Shown here: piece after piece, positions 8,144 to 16,383 of the stretch
Layout of the letters: every line of letters starts with the position of its first letter
Numbering within the stretch: position 1 is the first letter of the stretch
Assembly (NCBI RefSeq): GCF_000971135.1
Contig: NZ_BBLW01000007.1
Coordinates: 124,001-188,000 of the forward strand
From: Demequina phytophila
Lineage (GTDB): Bacteria > Actinomycetota > Actinomycetes > Actinomycetales > Demequinaceae
DNA: 64,000 nucleotides
Direction: 5' to 3'
Notes under the pieces: generated by a model
The model's input: only the letters and a program-made list of their open reading frames with translations
Database searches by the model: none
What the model was told of the DNA's origin: nothing
Position numbers and translations under genes: made by a program

Positions 8144-8181
8144 TTGCGTTCTCGCTCAAGTAGACGTACTAGTAACTCTAC
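8144..8181. promoter_or_regulatory. Promoter and palindromic operator between tetR and osmC
   Basis: A 22-bp palindrome spans 8160-8181: arms GTAGA and TCTAC around the perfect core TACTAGTA, with 18 of 22 positions symmetric. It overlaps the -10 element of a plus-strand promoter, TTGCGT (8144-8149), 17 bases, TACTAG (8167-8172). Binding there by the adjacent TetR protein would repress osmC. It is also unusually AT-rich for this genome. Confidence 0.7.
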
Positions 8182-8209
8182 AACCCAGTCAGCGATTCCA
8201 GGAGAGAGC

Positions 8210-8710
8210 ATGAGCGAGCAGACCCAGACCGCGACCGACGTCGACATCACCCCCGGCGAGGGCGCCGACCACGACAAGGCGCCCAAGCACCCGAAGGCCT
8301 TCTACACCGCCGAGGCGCGCGCGACCGGCGATGGGCGCAACGGTCGGGTCGCCACCAGCGACGGCCTGCTCGACCTCGACCTGGTGATCCCCAACCCGAT
8401 CACCAAGCCCAAGAAGACCAACCCCGAGCAGCTGTTCGCCTCCGGGTTCGCGGCGTGCTTCAACTCCGCGTTCCAGGGCGCGGCCAAGCTGCTCAAGGTG
8501 AAGCTGGTCGAATCCGAGGTGACGGCACGGGTCGGGATCGGCCCGGTCGCGCTCAACCGCTTCGGGCTCGGCGTGCGCCTGACGGTCACCGCGACCGGCA
8601 TCGACCAGGAGACGGCGGACCGCGTCGCCGAGAAGGCCGAGCAGATGTGCCCCTACTCGAACGCCACCCGCGGCAACATCCCCGTGGAGATCGAGGTCAG
8701 GGTCAAGTAA
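8210..8710 (+). CDS. OsmC/Ohr-family organic hydroperoxide reductase
   Basis: The 166-residue product has the two redox cysteines of the OsmC/Ohr family: FAACFNSAF (Cys near 83) and MCPYSNATRGN (Cys near 146). The family reduces organic hydroperoxides through a disulphide cycle, usually with lipoylated partners. The length is a little above the 140-residue Ohr core because of a charged N-terminal extension. The ATG at 8210 follows AGGAGAGAG. Many Ohr genes are controlled by MarR-type OhrR; here the neighbour is a TetR protein with a palindrome in the shared promoter. Confidence 0.88.
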   Translation: MSEQTQTATDVDITPGEGADHDKAPKHPKAFYTAEARATGDGRNGRVATSDGLLDLDLVIPNPITKPKKTNPEQLFASGFAACFNSAFQGAAKLLKVKLVESEVTARVGIGPVALNRFGLGVRLTVTATGIDQETADRVAEKAEQMCPYSNATRGNIPVEIEVRVK

Positions 8711-8728
8711 AGCCTCGCCAAAGGGAAT

Positions 8729-8782
8729 ACCAGCCCCCTCGGGTCGCTTCTGCCATGATGGACACGACTCGAGGAGGCTGGT
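8729..8782 (+). promoter_or_regulatory. RBS-masking hairpin in the treY leader
   Basis: ACCAGCCCCCTCG (8729-8741) pairs with CGAGGAGGCTGGT (8770-8782), 12 of 13 pairs, around a 28-base loop. The right arm contains GAGGAGG, the only ribosome-binding site for treY, so the closed hairpin would hide it. The same dyad could instead be a protein operator. Confidence 0.55.
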
Positions 8783-8793
8783 TCTCTACATGA
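8755..8793 (+). CDS. Possible 12-codon leader peptide before treY
   Basis: An ATG within the hairpin loop opens the frame MMDTTRGGWFST, whose TGA overlaps the treY ATG (ATGA). Translating it would melt the hairpin that hides the treY RBS and deliver ribosomes to the treY start. No clear RBS precedes it, so translation is not shown. Because of the dyad, the opposite strand also encodes TRGGW, which could make the peptide a by-product of an operator. Confidence 0.35.
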   Translation: MMDTTRGGWFST

Positions 8794-11312
8794 CCGACGT
8801 CACGCACGACCGTTCGAGGAGCACGAAGAGGCTGGGACATCGCGCCGACGCGCCGGTGCCGGTGTCGACCTATCGGCTGCAGCTGAGCGCGGACTTCACG
8901 TTCGCGGACGCGGCCTCCCGGCTCGACTACTTCGCCTCGCTCGGAGTGACGCACCTGTACCTGTCGCCCGTCCTCACGGCGGCACCCGGCTCGACGCACT
9001 TCTACGACGTCGTCGACCACTCGCGCATCGCCGAGGTGCTCGGAGGAGAGCCCGGTCTGCGCGACCTGTCGTGGCAGGCGGGCGAGCGAGGGATCGGCCT
9101 CATCGCGGACGTGGTCCCCAACCACATGGCGGTCCCCACCCCCGCCTTCCACAACAGCGCGCTCTGGTCGGTGCTCGAGCACGGGCACGAATCGCCGTTC
9201 GCGCACTGGTTCGACGTCGACTGGGAGTCCGGCGAGCCGGTGCTCATGCCGGTGCTGGGTCAGCGCATCGGCACGGTGCTCGCCGCGGGCGAGCTCGCGG
9301 TGGACCGGATGGTGGTGCCCGGCCGCGAGGACGCGGGCGAGGTACCCGTGCTGCGCTACTGGGACCACGTGTTCCCCATCCGGCCCGGCACGGAGAACCT
9401 TCCGCTGGCGTCGCTCGTGGAGCAGCAGCACTACCGCCTCGCGTACTGGCGCGTCGCGAACGAGGAGCTCAACTACCGGCGCTTCTTCGACGTCGGCTCG
9501 CTGGTCGCGGTACGCGTCGAGGACGAGGACGTGTTCGACGCGACGCACGAGCGCATCGTGTCCCTGGTGAAGGACGGCACCCTCCAGGGGCTGCGCATCG
9601 ACCACCCGGACGGGCTCGCCGACCCGGAGGGCTACATCGCCCGCCTGTCGGAGGCCACCGACGGCGCCTGGGTGGTGGTGGAGAAGATCCTCGAGGACGA
9701 GGAGCGTCTGTCCACCTCGTGGCGCTGCGCCGGCACCACCGGCTACGACGCGTCGTGGCGGGTGGGGGCGCTGCTGCGCGACCCCGCGGGCGCCGCACCG
9801 CTCGCGGGCACGCTGCACCGCGTCGCGGGGGACGCGATGGGCGAGCTGCCCGACATGATCGACGCCGCGAAGTGGGAGATCGTGCGCGAGTCCCTGTCGA
9901 GCGAGGTGCACCGCCTCGCCACCATCGCGCACACCATCTGCACCACGGACGTGCGCCTGCGCGACCACACCTGGCGCTCCCTCTACGACTGCCTGCGGAC
10001 CCTGCTGGTGACGTTCGACCGCTATCGGGCGTACGTGGTCGCCGGGGAGAAGCCTCGCCCCGGGTCGCTCGAGACCATCGACCACGCCGCGGAGCGCGCG
10101 CGCCGGGCGCTCGACCCCGAGCGCCACGAGACGCTCGAGGTGGTGGTCGACCTGCTCAAGGGCGCCGAGGTGGGCTCCGCGGGACGCACCGCCGACGCGA
10201 AGCGTCGCGAGCTCATCACCCGCTTCCAGCAGGCGTGCGGCGCCGTGATGGCCAAGGGCGTCGAGGACACCGCCTACTACCGGTGGACGCACCTGCTGCC
10301 CCTGTGCGAGGTCGGCTCCCCCGCCGGCCGCTTCGCGATGCCGCCCGCCGCGTTCCACGCATGGGCGCACGAGCAGCAGCAGCTCTACCCCCATGCGATG
10401 ACCTGCCTCTCGACGCACGACACCAAGCGGTCCGAGGACGTCCGCGCCCGCCTCGGCGTGCTGTCCGAGTGCGCGGACGAGTGGGACCAGCTGGTTCAGC
10501 ACCTGCGCACCATCACCGAGGAGCTGCGCCCTGCGGAGCTCGACGGCCGCACGGAGAACCTGTGGTGGCAGACCCTCGTGGGCACCTCCGACGAGGACGG
10601 CCTCATGGCATGGGACCGCCTCGAGGGCTACCTCACCAAGGCCATGCGCGAGGCGAAGTCGCACACGACGTGGACCTCGGTGAACGAGACGTACGAGTCG
10701 CAGGTGCTGTGGTTCGCGCAGACCACTCACGCGGACCCGGCGGTCCGCGACGCGGTCGCCGGCTGGCATCGCACCACCCAGACGGGGGTGCGCGCGGCGA
10801 TCCTCGGGCAGAAGCTGCTGCAGCTGACCGTTCCCGGAGTGCCCGACGTCTACCAGGGCACGGAGCTGCTCGCGCCCAGCCTGGTCGACCCCGACAACCG
10901 GCGGCCCGTCGACTACGAGCTGCGGCTCGACACCCTGCGCCGGCTGGACCGGCGCGCCAAGCCGCGCGGTCTCGCCGAGGAGAAGCTGCTGGTGACGTCC
11001 GCCGCGCTGCGACTGCGCCGCGCCCACCCCGACGCATTCGTCGGCGAGGACGCCGGCTACGTGCCCCTCGCATCGTCCTCCGGCCATGCCGTCGTGTTCG
11101 CCCGCACCGTCGGCGACCGTCCGATCGCCATCACCGTGGCGACCCGCGCCGCGCTCGAGCTCGAGCACCTGGGCGGTTGGGCGGAGCACACCGTGCAGCT
11201 GCCGGCCGGACGCTGGCGCGACGTCATCGGGCGCCACACCGTCGAGGGCGGACCGGTGCCGCTCGCGCAGCTGCTACGGTCCCACCCCGTCGCGCTGCTG
11301 GAGCGGGCGTGA
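8790..11312 (+). CDS. treY: Malto-oligosyltrehalose synthase
   Basis: The 840-residue protein is a GH13 enzyme that turns the reducing-end alpha-1,4 bond of maltodextrins into the alpha-1,1 bond of trehalose. It opens with the TreY hallmark STYRLQL near residue 26. The GH13 regions follow: DVVPNHMA near 108, LRIDHPDG near 267 (nucleophile Asp) and VVEKILE near 296 (acid Glu). Its length is usual for TreY. The stop overlaps the treZ start (GTGA). The start overlaps the stop of a tiny leader frame, and its RBS is inside a hairpin. Confidence 0.95.
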   Translation: MTDVTHDRSRSTKRLGHRADAPVPVSTYRLQLSADFTFADAASRLDYFASLGVTHLYLSPVLTAAPGSTHFYDVVDHSRIAEVLGGEPGLRDLSWQAGERGIGLIADVVPNHMAVPTPAFHNSALWSVLEHGHESPFAHWFDVDWESGEPVLMPVLGQRIGTVLAAGELAVDRMVVPGREDAGEVPVLRYWDHVFPIRPGTENLPLASLVEQQHYRLAYWRVANEELNYRRFFDVGSLVAVRVEDEDVFDATHERIVSLVKDGTLQGLRIDHPDGLADPEGYIARLSEATDGAWVVVEKILEDEERLSTSWRCAGTTGYDASWRVGALLRDPAGAAPLAGTLHRVAGDAMGELPDMIDAAKWEIVRESLSSEVHRLATIAHTICTTDVRLRDHTWRSLYDCLRTLLVTFDRYRAYVVAGEKPRPGSLETIDHAAERARRALDPERHETLEVVVDLLKGAEVGSAGRTADAKRRELITRFQQACGAVMAKGVEDTAYYRWTHLLPLCEVGSPAGRFAMPPAAFHAWAHEQQQLYPHAMTCLSTHDTKRSEDVRARLGVLSECADEWDQLVQHLRTITEELRPAELDGRTENLWWQTLVGTSDEDGLMAWDRLEGYLTKAMREAKSHTTWTSVNETYESQVLWFAQTTHADPAVRDAVAGWHRTTQTGVRAAILGQKLLQLTVPGVPDVYQGTELLAPSLVDPDNRRPVDYELRLDTLRRLDRRAKPRGLAEEKLLVTSAALRLRRAHPDAFVGEDAGYVPLASSSGHAVVFARTVGDRPIAITVATRAALELEHLGGWAEHTVQLPAGRWRDVIGRHTVEGGPVPLAQLLRSHPVALLERA

Positions 11313-13057
11313 GCGCGCCCGTGCGGGTGTGGGCGCCCGCGGCCGCCAAGGTCGAGTGCAGGATCGGTCCGGCCGATGCGCCGGTCACCGCAGCGATGCG
11401 TCCCGCCAAGGACGGGTGGTGGGAGGGGCCGCGCCTGCCCGCGCGGACCGACTACGCGTTCGTGATCGACGGCGCCGGGCCGTTCCCGGATCCGCGCAGC
11501 CCCTGGCAGCCCCACGGCGTCCACGGGCCCTCGCGGACCTTCGACCCTGCCGCGCACGTGTGGGACGACGCCGCGTGGCAGGGCCTCGACGCCCGGGGTG
11601 CGGTGCACTACGAGCTGCACGTAGGCACGTTCACGCCCGGCGGCACGCTCGATGCGATCGACGGTCACCAGCTGCGCGATCTCGCCTCGCGTGGGGTACA
11701 GATGATCGAGCTCATGCCGCTTGCGGCCTTCCCCGGCTCGCGCGGCTGGGGCTACGACGGCGTCGCGCTCTACTCGGTCCACGAGGCGTACGGAGGGCCC
11801 GAGGCGCTGCAGCGGTTCGTCGACCGGGCGCACCAGCACGGCCTCGGGGTCTGCCTCGACGTGGTCTACAACCACCTGGGGCCCGACGGGAACTATCTGG
11901 CGCAGTTCGGCCCGTACTTCACCGACGCGCATGAGACGCCGTGGGGCTGGGCCGTGAACCTGGATCAGCCGTCCGCGGAGGGCATGCGCGCGTTCATCGT
12001 GGACAACGCGCTGCGCTGGTTCGCGGACTTCCACGTGGACGCGCTGCGCCTGGACGCGGTGCACGCGCTCGTCGACGACTCGCCGCGGCACATCCTCGCG
12101 GAGCTCGCCGACGAGACCGCCGCGCTCGCGGCGCGCCTGGGGCGCCCGCTGTCGCTCACCGCGGAGTCCGACCTCAACGACGTGTCGATGGTGACGCCCA
12201 CCGCGGACGGCGGCCTCGGGATGACGGCACAGTGGGCCGACGACGTCCACCACGCCCTTCACGCGTATCTCACCGGGGAGCGGCACGGGTACTACTGCGA
12301 CTTCGGGACCATCGAGGCGCTCGACAAGGTCTACCGCGAGGTCTTCGTCCACGACGGCTCGTACTCGACCTTCCGTGGCCGCGACTGGGGCGCGCCGGTG
12401 CCCGCGGACGTGGACCGGCGACGGTTCGTGGTGTTCGCGTCCAACCACGACCAGGTGGGCAACAGGGCCATCGGGGACCGACCGGCGTCCCGGCTCTCCC
12501 CCGGCGCGCAGGCGGCGTCGCTCGCGCTCGTGCTGCTGTCCCCGTTCACGCCGCTGCTGTTCATGGGCGAGGAGTACGGCGAGACCCGCCCGTTCATGTT
12601 CTTCACCGACCACGACGAGCCGCTCGGCTCCGCAGTGTCCGAGGGCCGCATGAGCGAGTTCGCGGGGCACGGCTGGGAGGAGCTCTACGGCGGCACCGTG
12701 CAGGTCCCCGACCCGCAGGACCGCCAGACGTTCCTGCGCTCCAAGCTGGGCTCGGGGGTCTCGGCCTCCTCTGCGTCCCACCGCCTGATCGAGGAGTGGG
12801 TGGCTGCGGTTCTGTCCGCGCGCGTGGCGACGCTTCCCGCGGAGGCGTGGGCCGCTCATCCCGCGGGAGCGTCCGAGCTCGCGCCGAGGCAGCTCACCAT
12901 GCACGGGCCGGTGCGGGTGCACGCGAACCTGTCTACCTCGCCCATGGTGGTGGAGACGGAGGCCTCAGCGCTCGCCGTGTTCGGCTCGGTCGAGGCGATC
13001 GAGGGCGCGCTGGTGCTCGCGCCCGACGCGGTGGCGCTGGTGGCCGCCGAGGGCTGA
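11309..13057 (+). CDS. treZ: Malto-oligosyltrehalose trehalohydrolase
   Basis: The 582-residue GH13 protein releases trehalose from the product of TreY. It begins with a CBM48-like segment (VRVWAPAAAKVECRI). Catalytic regions are DVVYNHLGP near 184, LRLDAVHAL near 246 (nucleophile Asp), LTAESDLND near 282 (acid Glu) and SNHDQVGN near 377. The GTG start (11309) overlaps the treY stop, so the pair is coupled in equal amounts. A TreX/GlgX debranching gene is not in the window. Together the two make trehalose from storage glucan, a compatible solute in Actinobacteria. Confidence 0.95.
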   Translation: MSAPVRVWAPAAAKVECRIGPADAPVTAAMRPAKDGWWEGPRLPARTDYAFVIDGAGPFPDPRSPWQPHGVHGPSRTFDPAAHVWDDAAWQGLDARGAVHYELHVGTFTPGGTLDAIDGHQLRDLASRGVQMIELMPLAAFPGSRGWGYDGVALYSVHEAYGGPEALQRFVDRAHQHGLGVCLDVVYNHLGPDGNYLAQFGPYFTDAHETPWGWAVNLDQPSAEGMRAFIVDNALRWFADFHVDALRLDAVHALVDDSPRHILAELADETAALAARLGRPLSLTAESDLNDVSMVTPTADGGLGMTAQWADDVHHALHAYLTGERHGYYCDFGTIEALDKVYREVFVHDGSYSTFRGRDWGAPVPADVDRRRFVVFASNHDQVGNRAIGDRPASRLSPGAQAASLALVLLSPFTPLLFMGEEYGETRPFMFFTDHDEPLGSAVSEGRMSEFAGHGWEELYGGTVQVPDPQDRQTFLRSKLGSGVSASSASHRLIEEWVAAVLSARVATLPAEAWAAHPAGASELAPRQLTMHGPVRVHANLSTSPMVVETEASALAVFGSVEAIEGALVLAPDAVALVAAEG

Positions 13058-13072
13058 TCCCGGGCACGCCTT

Positions 13073-13103
13073 GGCGACGCCTCCCCGTGCGGGGGTGGGC
13101 GCC
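13073..13103 (+). terminator. Probable terminator after treZ
   Basis: An imperfect GC-rich hairpin, TCCCCG/CGGGGG in its core and GGCG/CGCC at its base, lies 15 bases after the treZ stop and before the convergent HNH gene. There is no clear U-run. Confidence 0.45.
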
Positions 13104-13115
13104 GCCGGGGCGGGA

Positions 13116-14465
13116 TCATCTGGGCGGGTCGGCACGTCCCGGCAGGTCGACGTGGAGCGCGGCTTTGCCGCCTTCACGCGGGGTACGGGTGGGATCGACG
13201 CTCGCGGGCGGGATGAACCAGACGCGGGTGCGGGTGGCCTTGACCTCCCAGCCGTCGTCATGGATGCGATGGTGACAGCGAGTGCAGAGGAGCACCCCGT
13301 TGGCGAGGTCCGTCGGACCGGAGTCGAGCTTCCACCAGGCCAGATGGTGCGCGTCGCACCAGGAGACGGGCGCATGGCAGAACGCGCAGCCTCCGTCACG
13401 CTCGGCCAAGGCATGCCGTTGGGCGGCGGTGAAGAACCTGAGCGCGTAGCCCACGTCCAAGGGTGCGGACCCTCCTCCCAGCACGATGGGTAGGATGCCG
13501 GCGTCGACGGCCAGGCGACGCAGCTCGCCGCCGGAGAACGGTGTCGCGAGAGCATCGCATGTGCCGAACCCCAGCCCCCTGCGCAGCGCTTCCTCGGACA
13601 CGCGCACCACCACCGTGGTCGAGACTCCTGACCCGGGCTGATCGCAGCGCATCCCGTGGCGGGCCAGGTCCACCAGCGCGTCGACGCGGATCCGTCCGGC
13701 CTCACCCGGCTCCGCCGGACCCTCGCCGGCGTCACGCTTCTTGCGGAACTTGTCTGCGACCTGCGCATCGAGCCAGGTGATGATGGGCGCGGCAGAGGCG
13801 GGATCGAGCAGGCCAGTGACGGAGACCATCCCGTCGGCGCGTTCGCTGAGGTTGAGGAACCGCTGGGCGCGGCGCTGCCGCTCCTTGGCCTCCCAGTCGA
13901 CCTGGTTCCAGCGTGCCGTCACGTCCAGGCAGACCTTGCGGAGGTCCGCCAGCGACAGCGCCAGCGCCTTGGCCACCAGCTTCTGCTCGAGCTCCCGCAG
14001 GCGCCGCCACTGATCAGCGGCGTCGGAACAGCCCTCATCGATCAGTCCCTCGAGCGTCTCGATCAGGAGGCGGGCCTGAGCCTGCGACAGGTCGCCGGCG
14101 GTCACCGCCGCCGCGATCGCCGGCCACCGCACACCGCCGTCAGCGCCGGACCCGTCACCCCCACCCTCGCCGCCGAAGAGTCCACCCGTCACGATCGCGT
14201 CCCGCGCCTGACCGGGCGTCCCACCCTGACCCTTCGCGACCATGCGGGTCGCGTTGCGGTGCCCGTGCCGACGCGCCATGCCACCCCCGGGCTCGTCCTC
14301 CGACCGGCGGGACACCTCCGCGGCGAGCATCGCCTGCGGCACCGCCGCCAGCCGCACCAGCCGGGCCGAGACCTCCATCGCGCTCGCGAGCTCCGCCTCG
14401 GACAGCGTCTGCAGGTCACGCTCCGCGAAGGGCCTGAGCGGCACCAGCCCCTTCGCGACATCCAT
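13116..14465 (-). CDS. DUF222 / HNH endonuclease domain protein
   Basis: The protein has an N-terminal DUF222 region, which is helical and Arg/Ala-rich. A C-terminal HNH nuclease domain sits near residues 356-405, with CAFCHAPVSWCDAHH, then ANGVLLCTRCHHRIHDDGW: two CxxC zinc pairs and the HH catalytic pair are intact. This family is abundant and often multicopy in Actinobacteria; the M. tuberculosis REP13E12 proteins belong to it. Its role is unproven. The ATG at 14465 is preferred because GGAG lies nine bases upstream; an in-frame ATG at 14480 has no RBS. It stands alone between convergent and divergent neighbours. No flanking repeats were seen. Confidence 0.85.
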   Translation of the reverse strand: MDVAKGLVPLRPFAERDLQTLSEAELASAMEVSARLVRLAAVPQAMLAAEVSRRSEDEPGGGMARRHGHRNATRMVAKGQGGTPGQARDAIVTGGLFGGEGGGDGSGADGGVRWPAIAAAVTAGDLSQAQARLLIETLEGLIDEGCSDAADQWRRLRELEQKLVAKALALSLADLRKVCLDVTARWNQVDWEAKERQRRAQRFLNLSERADGMVSVTGLLDPASAAPIITWLDAQVADKFRKKRDAGEGPAEPGEAGRIRVDALVDLARHGMRCDQPGSGVSTTVVVRVSEEALRRGLGFGTCDALATPFSGGELRRLAVDAGILPIVLGGGSAPLDVGYALRFFTAAQRHALAERDGGCAFCHAPVSWCDAHHLAWWKLDSGPTDLANGVLLCTRCHHRIHDDGWEVKATRTRVWFIPPASVDPTRTPREGGKAALHVDLPGRADPPR

Positions 14466-14648
14466 GACCGAGATCTCCATGGAACCAGTCAAGCACCGCC
14501 CTCTGACATCGAAATTCGAGCGTTCTCCCTGGTATGTGGACAAGTTGGCCGAGACAAGGGGCTGTGGACATCGCCACGGAGCCCGCCCACCCCCTAGGCT
14601 CTCCCTTGGGTGCGTACCAGGGGGTTCGTGCGCCGCGGGGAGGACACC

Positions 14649-16091
14649 ATGGCAGGCATGACCAAGGCTCAGCTCGAGGCCAGGCTCCTCGAGATGGAGA
14701 CCGAGAACGCGTCGTTGCGCGCCGCCCTCGACGAGGCGGCGACCACCTCCGCGACCAACGGAGCCCCAGGCGCCCCCACGGCTCACGCGACGCACCCGAC
14801 CCCCGCATCGTCCCCCGCCAAGCCGCGCCACCGCGGCCGGGCGTTCCTCGCGATCACCCTGATCGTGCTGGGCACGCTCATCGCCCCGCTCGCGACCGTG
14901 GTGGGCTTCGCGGCACGCCAGGCGAGCGACTCGGAGGCGTTCGTCCGCACGCTGGCACCGCTCGCCGAGGACCCCGACGTCCAGGCGCTCATCGTCGACC
15001 AGGCGGCCGCCGCGATCGACGCGAAGCTCGACACCGACGCACTGGTCGACGAGCTGCTCTCCTCCGTCATCGACGAGCAGTCCACGCCCCGCCTCGCGAA
15101 CGCCCAGGGCGTCCTGGGCCCGCTGCTCGCGGACCAGGCCCGCGCCGCGACGCGCAGCGCGCTGACGTTCGTCATCGAGTCCGACGCGTTCGCGAAGGTC
15201 TGGGAGGAGGCGCTCCGCCTCAGCCACCAGCAGCTGGTCAACGTCCTCGAGGCGGACGCCGACGGCGCCATCTCGATCGACGACGCCGGCCTGGTCGCGA
15301 TCCAGCTGGGCCCGATCCTCGACGAGCTCAAGCCCGCCCTGGTCGACGCCGGCTTCACGCTCGCGGACTCGATCCCCGAGGTCGACGCGAGCATCACCGT
15401 CGCCGAGGTCCCCGCCGTCGCGCAGGCCCGCCTCGCCTACTCCATCCTCACCACGGTGGGCAACGTGCTCCCCTGGGTCGCGGTCATCCTGGTCATCGTG
15501 GGTGTGGCCATCCACCCGCGGCGGCCGCGCGCCGTGATCGTCGCGGGGACGCTGCTCCTCATCACGGGTGCGGTGCTCGCGATCGGTATCGCGATCGGCG
15601 GCTCCGTCACGGCGGCGCTCATCGCGACCCAGGTCCCCACCGGCGCCACCGCCGCGATCTACGGCGCGCTCACCGGCGAGACCGCCGCCGTCATGCTCGC
15701 CTACGCGGTGCTCGGGGCGATCGCGATCATCGCGGGTGTGCTGTCCGGCGGCTCCTCGGGCGCGGGCGCGGCGCGGAGGTCGAGCGCGGGCCTCATCGCG
15801 CGCGGCTCGGCGGCCCTCGACGCGCGCGGGTGGCGCCCCGAGGGCGTGCCGACGGTGCTGCGGCGCCTGCCGTGGCTGCTGTGGCTGTGGTGGGGCGCGG
15901 TCTTCGTGGTGCTCGCCGCGACGCTCCGGCCGCTCACGGTGTGGGACGTGGTGCTCGGCACCGTGGTCCTCGGCCTGGCGGCCGCCCTCTACCTGGTCCT
16001 TCGCGGCCCCGCGGACGATGCGCCGGTCGCCTCCGCGCCCGCGGTGGACGATGCGCCGGTCGCCCCGGCGGCGCCCGTCACGGAGCGTTGA
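14649..16091 (+). CDS. Membrane protein with N-terminal coiled coil, function unknown
   Basis: The 480-residue product begins with a short coiled-coil-like segment (AQLEARLLEMETENASLRAA), then a low-complexity Ala/Thr/Pro linker. A transmembrane helix follows near 65-90, then an extracytoplasmic helical region of about 190 residues, then four to five hydrophobic helices towards the C-terminus. I do not recognise the family. The ATG at 14649 follows GGGGAGGA. The tail carries two copies of the repeated motif, each read Asp-Asp-Ala-Pro-Val-Ala, 33 bp apart. The last 14 bases overlap the end of the convergent small gene. Confidence 0.75.
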   Translation: MAGMTKAQLEARLLEMETENASLRAALDEAATTSATNGAPGAPTAHATHPTPASSPAKPRHRGRAFLAITLIVLGTLIAPLATVVGFAARQASDSEAFVRTLAPLAEDPDVQALIVDQAAAAIDAKLDTDALVDELLSSVIDEQSTPRLANAQGVLGPLLADQARAATRSALTFVIESDAFAKVWEEALRLSHQQLVNVLEADADGAISIDDAGLVAIQLGPILDELKPALVDAGFTLADSIPEVDASITVAEVPAVAQARLAYSILTTVGNVLPWVAVILVIVGVAIHPRRPRAVIVAGTLLLITGAVLAIGIAIGGSVTAALIATQVPTGATAAIYGALTGETAAVMLAYAVLGAIAIIAGVLSGGSSGAGAARRSSAGLIARGSAALDARGWRPEGVPTVLRRLPWLLWLWWGAVFVVLAATLRPLTVWDVVLGTVVLGLAAALYLVLRGPADDAPVASAPAVDDAPVAPAAPVTER

Positions 16092-16266
16092 GGAACGAGA
16101 ACACGTCGTAGATGAGGAACGCCGGCCACACGATGGCCTGCAGCAGCGCGCCCACGTACTCCCAGAAGCTGTCGGCCTGCTGCCAGAACCACACCGCCGA
16201 TCCGACCATCGCCAGGAAGTAGCCTCCCCCGCCTGCGGCCGCGCCCGCGCCCGTGTTGTTCGCCAT
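16078..16266 (-). CDS. Small membrane protein, 62 aa
   Basis: The product is a Gly/Ala-rich N-terminus followed by a Trp-rich hydrophobic segment (YFLAMVGSAVWFWQQADSFW) and a second hydrophobic stretch (LLQAIVWPAFLIYDVFSFL). GGGGGA precedes the ATG at 16266. Codon use and RBS support it as real. It ends inside the 3' end of the convergent membrane-protein gene. The family is not recognised. Confidence 0.65.
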   Translation of the reverse strand: MANNTGAGAAAGGGGYFLAMVGSAVWFWQQADSFWEYVGALLQAIVWPAFLIYDVFSFLNAP

Positions 16267-16383
16267 GACATCCCCCGATCGCGAGACTCCCCCTGCGTCC
16301 CGGTCTAGCAGGGCGCGACGCCGCACGCGAGCGGGAGGCGGCCGCTACGGTGGGCTCAGGCGCACGGATCCAGGGAGGATGCG

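Noticed and set aside
9071-13057. Single open frame of 1328 codons covering treY and treZ
   Set aside because: Only its last 582 codons are TreZ; the first part is an out-of-frame reading of treY. The real start is the GTG overlapping the treY stop.
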